Below, in pieces: positions 27,099 to 38,655 of a stretch of 64,000 nucleotides of DNA. The notes under the pieces are model-generated. The model made no database searches and was not told where the DNA came from. It saw nothing but the letters and a program-made list of their open reading frames with translations. The stretch is from Trichoplax adhaerens (Eukaryota; Placozoa; Uniplacotomia; Trichoplacea; Trichoplacidae): NCBI RefSeq assembly GCF_000150275.1, contig NW_002060946.1:282678-346677 (forward strand), given 5' to 3'. Position numbers and translations under genes: made by a program. Each line of letters opens with the position of its first letter. The stretch's first letter is position 1.

Positions 27099-27521
27099 AT
27101 GTCTGCAAAACGCTCTGTTTTAGTACTCTGCACCGGCAATTCTGCTAGAAGCCAGATGGGCGAAGGTCTTATCAATGCACGCTTGGAAGGATTTGAAGCC
27201 TATTCTGCAGGCACCCGTCCAGCACCACAGGTTAATCCTAATGCAATCGCTGCTCTTGCCGATATAGGCATCGATATTAGTAGCAATCGACCCAAGTCCG
27301 TGGACGAATTTAAAGACCGCCGATTTGATTTTGTTATCACTGTCTGTGGCTCTGCTGATGCTAACTGCCCTGCTTGGATAGGCAAAGTAGGTAAAAGATG
27401 TCATATCGGTTTTGAAGATCCTTCTCATACACAGGGTACACCTAACGAGATACTGGATGCATTCAAAAAGACTCGTGACATGATTGAAGATCAAGTATTT
27501 GCCTACTTGAGAAGCCAATGA
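27099..27521 (+). CDS. Arsenate reductase, thioredoxin-coupled ArsC type (LMW-PTP fold)
   Basis: A single-exon gene of 140 residues. It reduces arsenate to arsenite using a cysteine relay recycled by thioredoxin. The N-terminal P-loop CTGNSAR (Cys11 to Arg17, CX5R) is that of low-molecular-weight phosphatases. The segment VCGSADANCP places Cys83 and Cys90 seven residues apart, the same spacing as the Cys82/Cys89 redox pair of Staphylococcus aureus ArsC, which eukaryotic LMW-PTPs lack. The C-terminal GFEDPSHTQGTPNEIL matches bacterial ArsC proteins. The lack of introns among intron-dense neighbours and a visibly higher GC content suggest acquisition from a bacterium. Bacterial contamination is unlikely because the flanks are continuous with host genes on both sides. 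Confidence 0.93.
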   Translation: MSAKRSVLVLCTGNSARSQMGEGLINARLEGFEAYSAGTRPAPQVNPNAIAALADIGIDISSNRPKSVDEFKDRRFDFVITVCGSADANCPAWIGKVGKRCHIGFEDPSHTQGTPNEILDAFKKTRDMIEDQVFAYLRSQ

Positions 27522-29205
27522 AATAGAAATATTGCATTGGCTACATCTCATGATATCAGTATCTTGTATAACTGCCATGCTACGATTGTAAAGCAACAGT
27601 AGTAGGCCAGTTGGTGAAACGATGATCGGATACTTTGGACGAACACGAAATTTCCACTAGCTATAACAGCACGCATAATTAATCCATATCATCTTCATTG
27701 AGGATAATTTGATGCGTTGTTTTAACTTGCTTAGCACGTTAGCATAGCTAAGTACACCTACACTACAGGATATTAGGACGATGCTAGATTAAGATACGCC
27801 AATATTTATGATATGTACCTTTATAATTTCGTTTAAATTCTCCATGATATGCAAATCTGTTCGAATAGAGCAAATTCTTATCAAGTATCGGTAGCTATCA
27901 AAATTTTACTATGATAATTATTTATTTATTTATATCAGTAATCTGATGCCAGTTCATCACTGCAATATTGTAGCATCAGTAGCTTGTTGACCGGTATAAT
28001 AAATAGAAGCAATTGATTAAGTTGAGCGTGGCAATCATCATGAATCAACTTTGAATTCTCTTTAGCTGAAATTTATAATTCTTAATCAATTTCCTGGTGT
28101 TTGCACATTGATTCTTCTTCTCTTACGGTACATCGCAAGCACGAGCTCAATATTGAGCAAAGCATGCAAACTCCATGGAATCGCCGACAAAGTTGCACCA
28201 TTCAGGGAACTGTTGTGTTCTGTCAAACAAAAGTTATCTCAAAACTTCATTCATGAGAAAAGTGCTGCTAGTAAATAGCACTATTTTATACTCGATTCTT
28301 TAAAGTACTGCATATGAAGGTTTTAATCATAGCCAACACTGTCAAATGAGCTAGTAATGCTTACTTGGCTGATATTTACTTACGAGCTAAGCCCAGAATG
28401 GAACCATTTCTTAATCGATTTCGATTCATATTTTACGAATAAGATTAGTAGATGCAGTGCTTAAATATAACTGAATCTCGATCTCCTAGTTATCGTATCT
28501 AACTTTGGGATGATATTCAATTTATTGAGGGTATAGTGATACACTAGTTCTAACGCTACCATTGCTATCTCTAATGCAGACTGCAGCCCTGGGAAAGCAG
28601 CATAACTTAGCCAAGTCATATTAACTACAGATTTAAAGGCAGAGCTATTAATACATCCAACCCGAACTGCCTGCGATCGAAAAATAGACCTGTGATCCAT
28701 TCATGGCCAGTCTTGGTCGTCAGCATTAACAGTGGAAGAAGAGAGAGGATATCAATCCGCCATGATTTCCAGTCATTTCCTGGATTGAGCAGTACTACCA
28801 GCTCCATTCATGTGTCCACTCCATAGTACTTTGACTATACCGAGCGGTACCCCGTCATACTATATTCTATACTATACCATACTAAAGCAGTATAGCTACT
28901 CGTTCATCGTCGGTTATGCTTATACAATTTCCTACAATGGTGTCGTCACAGTCAGTGGACTAACCGGAGTAGGACAGCAGTAATGAAGAAATCGATGGAG
29001 GCAATGCTGCTGCAAATTGCCTTCCAACGTCGTAATTCCTCCATACTACTGAAATTGTAATCCTACTATCTATCAAGCCTTGACTCTTCTCTATTACTGT
29101 TCTTATGATTACTGTATAAAGGCTATAGTTTAGCAGTCAGCCTCTATTTTAACCAATTCCCCTCTTATACTACCGATTGGCGTCGACCTCAAAAAGTTAC
29201 CAGTT
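27522..29205. other. Intergenic (arsC-like / KTI12)
   Basis: About 1.7 kb with no exon that I can attach to a gene. One more ATATGCAAAT occurs near 27847. Runs of ATACTATACC-like imperfect repeats are seen at 28855-28890. It must hold the KTI12 promoter. Confidence 0.5.
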
Positions 29206-31778
29206 ATGCCATTAATTATCATCACCGGTTTCCCATGTAGTGGCAAGAGCCTTCGAGCCCAGCAATTAATAGATTATATCAATGAAAATCATCCTGATTA
29301 TGCCGATCATATTCATCTCATTAGTGATCATAACCAAATGGTTGATAGAAATAAAGCTTACGAAGGTAGTTAATTGATATCATTCTTTAAATGGACATCC
29401 TGTTTTGTATAATTTCGCATGCTTGACTACAGCAATAATATACCAGTAAAGCTTCTTATTTAGACTCTTATGTATTATAGTAAAATATGGTATCTTGAAA
29501 GAACAATTTTAAAGATAATTACTGATGTCAATTCTCTTTCATGATCTAGCTTCAAATGCTGAAAAATCGGCTCGAGGCCATTTAAAAGCCGCAGTTGAAA
29601 GGTAAGCATGCCATCGGAATAGCACTACGCGAGAACTATACAGTCTAATGCTACTACCTATCATGCAAATCGATGCCTTGATATTGACTATGAATACTCT
29701 TGATTTACTTTTAAATGAGTTTAATGGCACAAATATTAACTAATGACGTATATTTTGGTCCTATAGGATAATTTCAAGCAAGGAAATTGTCATTCTTGAT
29801 TCATTGAATTACATCAAAGGTATACTGTACTATGTCCACTCTACACGTACATAGTAGATAGGCAATCCTATACAAGAGCAAAAATTTCTATTCTCTGCTA
29901 CAATTACTTGCCAACTTATTTCATTTATACACGTAAATTTCATTGGTAATCATAGAAATACGCTCTTTAAAACATTCTTCACTAGAACCGTATGATTTAT
30001 CAACCTTGCCATAAGTTCGATATCCTCTAATAAATATTCAACACGAACGAATAGGATTTCACTACGAACTATATTTACTAGAGTTGTATGATTGATCAAC
30101 CTCATTACCTGTTAGACCTTCTCTAATAAATATTCATCTCGAATGAATCAGGATTTCGCTACGAACTATATTGTATTAGCAAGTCTGCCAAGACAACTCA
30201 TTGCGTGGTAAGGTTATTTAAAGCAGGATCTGTAATACCGTAGATGCATTGTGAACGTTAAAAGCGTTCTCTGCTAAGCATTTTAATACGATCGATTCGA
30301 TTGGTGCTCACCAATCATAAATTAGATTTATATCCAGTGAAAATCAATCAACTAATGTCTAACTAGGCCATGATATTATGAACGTAGTATAATTATTTAG
30401 TTTTATAGTATGCCTAACGTCTGTGATGACATATCCACAGATATTTTGCGCTGTAACGAAAGATCAAGTAGAAGATTGGAATAGTAAAAGAGATAATGAC
30501 CAGCAATATCGTAAAGATATGTAAGTATTAGGCCTTACTTTGTAGTATACTGTAACCTTCTGTAGACTAAATATCAACTGCTGCGATAGGTACTCGTATT
30601 AAGTAATTGTACTTTTGTAGTTACTATATTATACTTATAGCATCTTCTATCTTACATAGCCTAGATGCATTAGTAATGAGGTATGAAGCACCTGATCCTC
30701 GAAATCGTTGGGATTCACCTCTTTTTGTAGTTCAGGTACATTAATTCTGGCTAAGCATAAAAATTTAACTTTTATAAAAGATATATGGTAGAAATACTTG
30801 AAGTGGATAGATGCATAAATTGTATTGGTCTATTCGAAAACAGGAACTAGATCAACTGCCATGTCAAACTATATGTGATGCATTATTTCATCGAAAACCA
30901 CCTCCGCCAAACCAATCTACTCAATGTGTAATCACATTCAATAAATTTTTACTACACTAGATAATTATCCATACTAATAGAAGAAAATGATAATGTGATG
31001 AATAATTCCAATGTGAAAACGTATAACGGTTTATTATGTCTTGTTGTAGCAACCATTATCAACAAATAATTTATTGTTCGAAATGGAGAAGATTACCATG
31101 GATATGATCACGGTACATTGACATTATCTCAATCTTGCTAACATTTTTGGTACTTATCTCCGTTTATATTTTATATCAGATGGTTATATACTATTGAATT
31201 ACACTGAAAGTTAATGTGATAACTTGTATCATTTACACTTTAAGAAATCTTTTTGTACTACTTTAATCCCTATTTATATTATAGACAATATTCCAACAGC
31301 AGAACAAACATTTGCCCGGTGAAGAATTAGTACTTCATCCAAAATCAAAAGAAAAAATATCCTTTACAGTTGAGTTTATTAAAGTCGTAATGACTTGCAA
31401 ATAATCGCTACAACCTAAATATACAATTACGATTAATATATCCCACTTCTGCATTAGCTTACAATTTTTTATTCTACACGTACACTGCATATGGTAGAAG
31501 TATAATCATGAATGTCACTGCGGTGTTAAGGGTTAACTTAAACTATCATGTACACATTTGTAATATGCCAATAATCTTGAAAATGCAGTGCTATAATTTT
31601 TAAAGTCGTATTGTTTCTCCTTAACCATTCTTACTTCAAATTTACGGAACGATTGTCCATGCCAAAGCTACAGCAAATTCGTCGTCAATTTATCGTTCAG
31701 TACAAAAATCGGCCTCCAAGTGACGCGTCTCAATTAGGGGAAATGTTCATTAAATTTTTGAATATGCAATTATCCTAA
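29206..31778 (+). CDS. KTI12: Kti12, Elongator-associated P-loop protein
   Basis: Kti12 binds tRNA and ATP and assists Elongator in modifying wobble uridines (mcm5/ncm5). Ten exons join in phase: 29206-29365, 29550-29601, 29767-29819, 30152-30207, 30441-30520, 30660-30735, 30844-30927, 31050-31112, 31285-31356 and 31635-31778, giving 279 residues. The Walker A is GFPCSGKS at residues 8-15. Further signatures are VILDSLNYIKGFRYELYC, YEAPDPRNRWDSPLF, QPLSTNN and the C-terminal LQQIRRQF. The last intron is not GT-AG but AT-AC of the U12 class. The fourth exon is preceded by a tandemly duplicated decoy copy of its own start. Human KTI12 is intronless and somewhat longer (354 residues). The 3' end is 357 bp from the convergent PRPF3 stop. 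Confidence 0.95.
29977..30170 (+). repeat. Tandem ~97-bp duplication spanning a KTI12 exon start
   Basis: Two adjacent copies, about 29977-30073 and 30074-30170, share ACTAGA..GTATGATT.ATCAACC, CCTCTAATAAATATTCA and end in AGGATTTC.CTACGAACTATAT. The second copy contains the acceptor and first 19 nt of the real exon (30152-30207). The first copy keeps the acceptor-like AATAG and the same exon start, but it runs into an in-frame TGA within 14 codons. Confidence 0.85.
31357..31634 (+). other. U12-type AT-AC intron in KTI12
   Basis: The intron starts ATATCCTTT, a full match to the minor-spliceosome AT-AC donor. It ends TTAC, with a TCCTTAAC branch-site match at 31618-31625 whose adenosine lies about 10 nt from the 3' end, as U12 introns require. 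Splicing here gives EKFKFTERLSM, aligning with the Kti12 family (human HLRFTRPLTM). No usable AG lies within the last 30 nt of the intron, so a GT-AG reading fails. Confidence 0.88.
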
Positions 31779-32134
31779 TATTGTAGTTTTACTGACCATG
31801 TGTCTTCAGGACACAAATGGAGAGATTGTTTTAAATTAAAAATTACCGTAATTTTTTTTTCGAAAAATTGGATAAGACAATCGCGATCAACATTTATAAA
31901 GTTCTTAATCGTATTTTATTATCAATTCAAGGTGGAAAAGCTTAAAGTTTAAAATGAAATAAAAGTTATTTAAAAGTTAATGAATCTACCATGCGAATAA
32001 CCGTATTAACATCATCACCGACAAAACTGCCTTTGAAAAAAGTATTACATACGTAATAGTAGCAATATCCAAATCACAGAGATGTTTTAACAGTAATAGT
32101 ATTTACATAAGATTCATGGAAATTTCGAAAGGTA
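31779..32134. terminator. Shared 3' region of KTI12 and PRPF3
   Basis: A 356-bp convergent spacer. A plus-strand AATAAA near 31958 and a minus-strand AATAAA (TTTATT around 31913-31918) overlap tail to tail, so the two transcripts may overlap at their 3' ends. Confidence 0.45.
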
Positions 32135-35100
32135 TTAATTTTCTTCTTCTCCAATTATACTCATACTAAGAGCAAGATCCCAATAATGCTCAACCCCGTA
32201 CTTTTTTAAATGTTCACGGGCTGCAATTTCAGTAGTAAACGATTTAAATCTCCAATCATTAAATGCTTTCTCTTTAACTTGCCCCTGTAAATTAAGAAAA
32301 TAATGCTTACGCCATCGATCTAGGGTTTAAGACAATACAACTTCAAAAATGTTTCATGAATTACCTCCCAAATAAGGCAACACTTATTCCGTCTTTCTTC
32401 CGATTTATTACTATCTTGTTTCGCTTTATTACAGAAACAGAAAAAAATATTACCGATCGCGATTGATTCTAATGCAAATTTTAAGAATGAAATAATACCA
32501 ATGACGTCCTCATTCCATTTGATGCGATGTAACATCAATCGTTTATACTTTTTCAGACTCTTTGGTCCTATAACACATTTATACGTTCAGATGTAAGCAA
32601 TATATCTCACAAGTGCTAAATTTTTTTATTCTCTTTATTTTCAAACCTCCTTCAACAATAACTATGTTGATATCTTTAAACATAACCACACATCCAGTTA
32701 ACAAAAACTGCTGAGCATTGGCATCAACTTTATATCGCTTTGATTGGTTATTCAAACTGTAAACTCTGTTAACATAAAAAGATGAAGTTTTAATATTTTC
32801 AAAGTCAATATTCAAAGACGATGATACTCATAATGATACCTATAAACGGATACATGACATCCAGTATTCATATCGTCCTTTAGCTTGCGTATCTTTTTCT
32901 CGCGTTTCTGTTCTGAAGTTAGTTTTCGAGCTGCGTTTGCAGCCTCATGAACTCTAGAAGTAAGAATAGGCAGAATCAAAGGAATTAATTTAGTGCTTAA
33001 ACCAATGTACGAGCATCGATAAGTCATTTAGAATGTACATTTAAGAATTGAATGGAAACAAACGTTACAGTATTAATATCGGCCATTATCAGTTTACCGT
33101 TGACGTTGCACCATCTGCTTTCTAACATGAGCTTCAACTTTTGTTGGATCTTGAATGGCTTCGTTACCAAGGACGCGCATTAAGTTACTTAATTTCACTA
33201 CGAAAATAATAAGAAACCTTAATCTTTCTCCTGAAACCTGGTTATATTTAATGCAAGGATATACTACGAATCCGAAGGTCAAGATTTTACCTTTAGGCTC
33301 AGGAGGAGCGACTGCTCCCAATCTTACTCTCTCTTGCTTTTCTGCTTCAATATCTTTCCTTTTTTGCCTTCTTATTTTCTTTCTTTCCTGCAAGAAAGAA
33401 AGAAATATGACTGTTACTAACGCTTGACATGTAATTACTAAATATGCTACAGCTGATGAATGAAATTGCTGACATTAGGTATTTATCAAGAAATTATCTC
33501 TATCTATTTTTCACTCCATTCATGATATGAGATTGTTATCTTGGCAGTACAGTACTACAGTCTTACTATAATATACCACAATCTAATACATTTTTAACAA
33601 GTAGTCAAATTTAAATATGATAATTCTGTCAAGTAAAATCAAATGCGCACATATTATAATAAGAAATTATAGTAGCATCGCTTCTGTTAGATTATGCTTA
33701 TAAATTAATAACTCTAGAAATTTTGATAATTTAAATGTTTAGATTTAGCCAAAACAATAATTTTATACTATTGATTGTCTGACCTTTTTAGTCAAATAAA
33801 CTTTCGGAGCAATTTGTTCTGGTTGATCACCTATAACAAATCATCTTAGGTCATTGTAATAATAGTGAAAAATATTATTACAACCGAATGCAATATCTAC
33901 CGGGAATTTTAACACTAGGAGGGTGTTCCACTAGCTTGGTAATAGCGCGAAATTCTACTTCATCCGATTCAATGAGTTCAACATCATTGTAACTATCAAA
34001 GCAATGGAATACAATTAAAAATCAGAGTATAAAATTGAAAGAAACTATAAAGTTACATATATTTATCGTTCCTAAAAAATAATTATCATTGCCTTTCATT
34101 GGGTAGAATTAACGAATCCCACCATTCCACATCAGGTATCAGATCATCTTGGAGCTGTAGAAAATGTGCATTTATTGCAAGCATTTATTGTAGTTCATTA
34201 GCGATCATAATACGAATAAAGATAGTGCATAATAAGCATTACACAATAAATAGTTCAAATGTTTACGTACAGCTTCTTTATGAGGCACAAGCATAGCAAT
34301 CTTTGTTGCAGACGAAATGCCTGTTTTCTGAGCAACGGAAGCAATTTCATTCTTTAATTTTTCTAATTTTTCCTATACGAGAGAGAGTTACCATGAGTAG
34401 GGCTTTAATACAAAAAAATAAACTTTGTATCAACAGCTAACCTTCGCACGCAATTGCTGAGCAACCCTTTCAAATTTGCCTTGCTCATGAAATTTAAATG
34501 ACCGTCGATTACGAGCACCCATAGTGATACTAGAACGATATTATAAATAATTGATTTATTTGAAGTGATCATAAAGCATTAACCTCATAAGTCAGAAATA
34601 GTACGAACTTAACACGTGGGTCAAAAAAACTTTTATTTTCTAGGTTATCGTCGATCTTATCAGTTTTAAATTGTTCAACTTTTTTGGCTGTGATATTTGC
34701 CTATAAGTAAAAAATTGATAACGCAAGATATTACTATTATGTTGTCAACTATAGCGTATCAGCAGTAAAGGTACTAGTTAAAAAGGTCAGTATCAACATG
34801 TAGTCATACTTTCAATGTTGGCATTCGTCGAGTCATTTGTATAGCTTTACCGCTTGCATCAACGATTCGACCTTCTTTATCTAATATTACAGATTTCGGT
34901 CTACGCGTATAGAATTCCAATTGAAATTAGTATCATTCATTTGTAAGAATAGGTAGAAGGGTTTTATCTAATTATTAAATATGCAAATTGTACTTTTGAT
35001 CCACGACGGGAAGTGATTTATTCCTAAAATTGAAGTATATTATTGTATAAGTACAAATGAGAAAAAAATAGAAGCGATATAAATATACTATGTTATACTT

Positions 35101-36970
35101 CTTACATTTCAAATCCTGGCGCAATTGACTTGATAGTCTGAAGCTGATCACCATACGAGAAAATAGTTATCGTTCAATCAGTATTAGTTATTTAATAAAT
35201 ACAGTATGAAATTATTATCGTAGTAATTTAATGCCATTTTACATACAAGTCATCACCGCTCTATGCGTACTTACTAAATCAGGTTTGTTACTGAATTGTT
35301 GTTGTATTTTAGCTTGAAGTTCGGCGGCTTTACGAGCTTTGTCAATAGCATCCTTAGCTAATTGCAGAGGTTGTCCAGCTAAAGGACCGCTCTATATAAG
35401 CGTGTAATGAAAGCGAAGATTGAGTATCTAAATTATTTGTAAGTATAAGTTAGCAGGTAGTTTAATTGAAAATTTAACGTTATTTTTCTTCTTGAAATTT
35501 TAGCTATTATCTCAATCGATTTTATAAAATGATGTTAGGCAATTGTAGTATGTTTTCGTCGATTACTAATAATTAGCCTTGAATGAATCATGTCAACTGC
35601 TTTGATATAATGATGTTGACTGACCCTACTCTCTACTCGGCTATTATAGATTCAATTTGAAATCATTATCTCAAGCGATAATTATAAAGTGATACTCGCT
35701 AACTGTAATATGTTTTCAGTCACTAACGATTAACCATAAATAATCATCTCAACCGATTGGATCAAATTCTATACGCTGACAGTAATCTATTTTCGGTTAG
35801 GGACGATTAACCACGAAGTAATCATCTCAACCGGTTAGGTAAAATTTCATTGGCTGACTGTACTCTATTTTCGGTTATTATCTTCTTTATTTAAAATGAC
35901 TAACATTTGTTGGATGTGCTTGGGTCGCCACTGGCTGCGGTATAGGGCCTTGAAGTTGCTTCTTTCTTTCCTCGATTTGCCTTTTGGTTATTTCCATTAG
36001 ATTTTTAATCTGCACAATAAAATATTACAAAATTAATATGATTTACGTTTCTCAATCTGTGCCAATGCAATTGAGATCTGCGAAACAACTATCTACAAAT
36101 ACAATTGTTTGAATTAGGTGAAAAAAAGACTAAAGAATCGTTTTATACTATCTGATGTAAGGGGGGCTACCTGCATCTTGCTTAATTCGGCTGGACCTTC
36201 CGTAGCGGGTGGTGGTAGTGGAGGACTATCAGGTCTTAAATCTGATGGATCGAATCTAATTGGCAAATCCGTACAGCAAAAGACAAATAGAGGCTATTAT
36301 TTACCCAATGATACTACGTATTAGAACATTAGTTAAGTTGACAGTTGTCCGTCAATATCCAAGCTAGCCGATGTCTAAGTTCGATGATGATAAAAAGTTG
36401 CAAACATACCTCTTTGGCTTCTTAATTGCTTGCCTTTGATCACTGGTATATTCATCAGCATCGTCTTGGCCGAAGACGTCCTACACAAATATGAAAATAG
36501 TTAAGAGTGTCTTTATGACGGTATTTCTTTTACTTTTTTAACCAACACAGTTTGCCGTAAGCCATTTTCTACCCTCACAATGACTACTGGTTACTACTAC
36601 AGCATTTCTATTGTTACGACTACGAAGGCTGATTCATTTTATCCTTGCAAAGGTAATGCATTCATTAGACATTCAAGTTCCAACGACAGCCAAGGATTCA
36701 ATCCAGTCATTAGGATAAATCAATCGCTCAAGTTCATGTCTTAAAGCATTTCCTTTACACTCATCACAGAAAGCGATTGATGCTACTGTACACCATGCCA
36801 TCAACATACACCGAATAAAAGTGCAAAGTACAGTATAGTGCAAGCATGATCATACAACTAACTCTCCATCATCCTCCATGCATCATCCATCGGAAATGAT
36901 GGAGTTTACCTTGATTGTTCGTTTGCCGTCCTCTTTCAATGGTGGAGGCTTTCTCACTTTGGATGACATC
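32135..36970 (-). CDS. PRPF3: U4/U6 small nuclear ribonucleoprotein Prp3
   Basis: Prp3 is a core protein of the U4/U6 di-snRNP and tri-snRNP, contacting U4/U6 stem II and the U6 3' end. Many small minus-strand exons can be joined in phase from ATG 36970 to the stop at 32135-32137. Signatures in order: [148 protein letters not shown] and the C-terminal DUF1115 end [18 protein letters not shown]. One intron (33993-34092) has a GC donor. Two introns (32424-32498 and 33198-33290) are multiples of three without stops. The N-terminal PWI domain of vertebrate PRPF3 is not visible; an acceptor-like AAAAG just before ATG 36970 leaves room for an unseen 5' exon. Confidence 0.93.
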
Positions 36971-38655
36971 TTTTAGTACTGTATGTTGGAAGTGAAGACG
37001 ATCGTCTATTTTACAATATCAAGGCCAAGGGTAAAATGGGTTGTAACCAAGCGTTTTATTAGTCGATTCACTATCCAACGAACTAAATGAATCGTCTTAG
37101 CGAGCTGAAAGTAAAATCAAGATGTCGACTGGCTGCAAGATTGGATTAGGCAGCTTGCGGCGCGTACCAGATCTAGTCCAGTACACCAAGTAGAGCTGGG
37201 AAATTGTGCCTACTGTAGCCTCCAGTCTTGAACGTGTTGAACATTGCCATTACATAGTGGATAGTACTCTGCCACAGTATACAGTACAGTACTGTACACT
37301 GAATGAGTCTGGCCGTCCAGTGGTCATCCTGTACAATGTACAGTACAGTGTACTGTACACTGTACGCTAAGGGCTTGTGCTGCATAGTACTGTAGACTGG
37401 AAGCGCCTTTAGACGGACAGACATTGGGCCTGATTCGGTCAAGATATTGTGCCAAACGCTTCATTATGACAATACTTTAGTATGCAGACAGTCGATTGTG
37501 AATGGACTGATTTTTTCTAAACGCAGCAATATTCCATTGCATTCCACTACCTGTTACTAAGCTCTGCTTAGAAGCAGTCAATTTAGATCATGAATGTTAT
37601 TCAAAAGAATACGAGTGATTTAGAAAGCAGACACGGAAGATCCATACTGAGTAACTATTTTTCACATTTTCGGCCTAATCGGGTATGAAAAGTCCGTCCG
37701 TCTAGTGGTCATTCTGTATTGTACAGTGTACAGTACAGTATACTGTACACTGTACGCCAAGGGCTTGTACTGTACTGTACTGTAGACTGGAAGCGCCTTT
37801 GGGCGGACAGACGTTGGGATTGATTCTGTCAAGAAATTGTGCCAAACGCTTCATTATGAGTTTATGCCAATACTTTAGTATGCAGATAGTCGATTGTGAA
37901 TGGACTGATTTTTTTCTAAACGCAGCAATATTCCATTGCATTCCATTACCTGTTACTAAGCTCTGCTTAGAAGCAGTCAATTTAGATCATGAATGTTGTT
38001 CAAATGAATACGAGTGATTTAGAAAGCAGACACGGAAGATCCATACTGAGTAACTATTTTTCCGCATTTTCGGCCTTATCGGGACGGAAAAGTCCGTCCA
38101 TCCGAGGAGAGTTTCTAGTCCAGATTATTTTTTTGCTAGTAGTCCATGTACTCACATTGGACTATATTAGTCTTGCAAGTACACAGTGCACCGTATCACT
38201 TTTTTAGTACATGTACTGCAGTCCATTTAGGGTACAGTCGACAATCGACATTATTCTGTACTACTGTACAGTATATCGATGGAGTGCAGTTCATTAACAT
38301 GATCAGTAAAATAGCAAAATAGTCCATTATTCCATTTTTACCACTGCAAGGTCGTTTCCAGGCGTTCGCTACCAGTGTTATTATGACTTGGTACCAACCG
38401 TTTGAGACGTATTTCAGCATTGTGAAATATCAAGTTAGAATCTGCAAAGGTCTACAATACTTACTAGCGTACTTACAGTACCGTACTGTCCAGTATTGTA
38501 CTGTAAATGGAAAGGCGCAACAGACGGACGGAATCGTACGGTAGTGAGCGGCTGACTGCAAACAGTCGCAACTCTTCACCAAGCTTTCCCTTGTCGCCAT
38601 TGGTAGCTTTGGAAACACGAGTAGAAAACGCCAAACGCCACTTTAATTGACAAGA
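36971..38655. other. Divergent intergenic region (PRPF3 / thioredoxin-like gene)
   Basis: About 1.7 kb dominated by a 385-bp direct tandem duplication with GTAC-palindrome blocks. The long-looking ORFs here read through repeat copies and have no domain. It must contain promoters for both flanking genes. Confidence 0.6.
37312..38100. repeat. Tandem direct repeat, two copies of about 385 bp
   Basis: Copy 1 (about 37312-37696) and copy 2 (about 37697-38100) align from CCGTC.AGTGGTCATYCTGTA to TCGGCCT.ATCGGG..GAAAAGTCCGTCC, with few substitutions. Each copy carries a GTACAGTGTACAGTACAGT-type palindromic block (about 37330-37360 and 37715-37760) near its start, followed by AAGGGCTTGTRCTG and GACTGGAAGCGCC. 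High similarity suggests a recent duplication. Confidence 0.9.

Noticed and set aside
27120-27596. 158-codon minus ORF opposite the arsC-like gene
   Set aside because: The plus frame carries the conserved ArsC active site; the antisense frame has no recognisable features.
37173-38420. Several 70-90-codon ORFs between PRPF3 and the thioredoxin-like gene
   Set aside because: They read through the 385-bp repeat and the GTAC palindromes, and equivalent ORFs appear in both copies by duplication.
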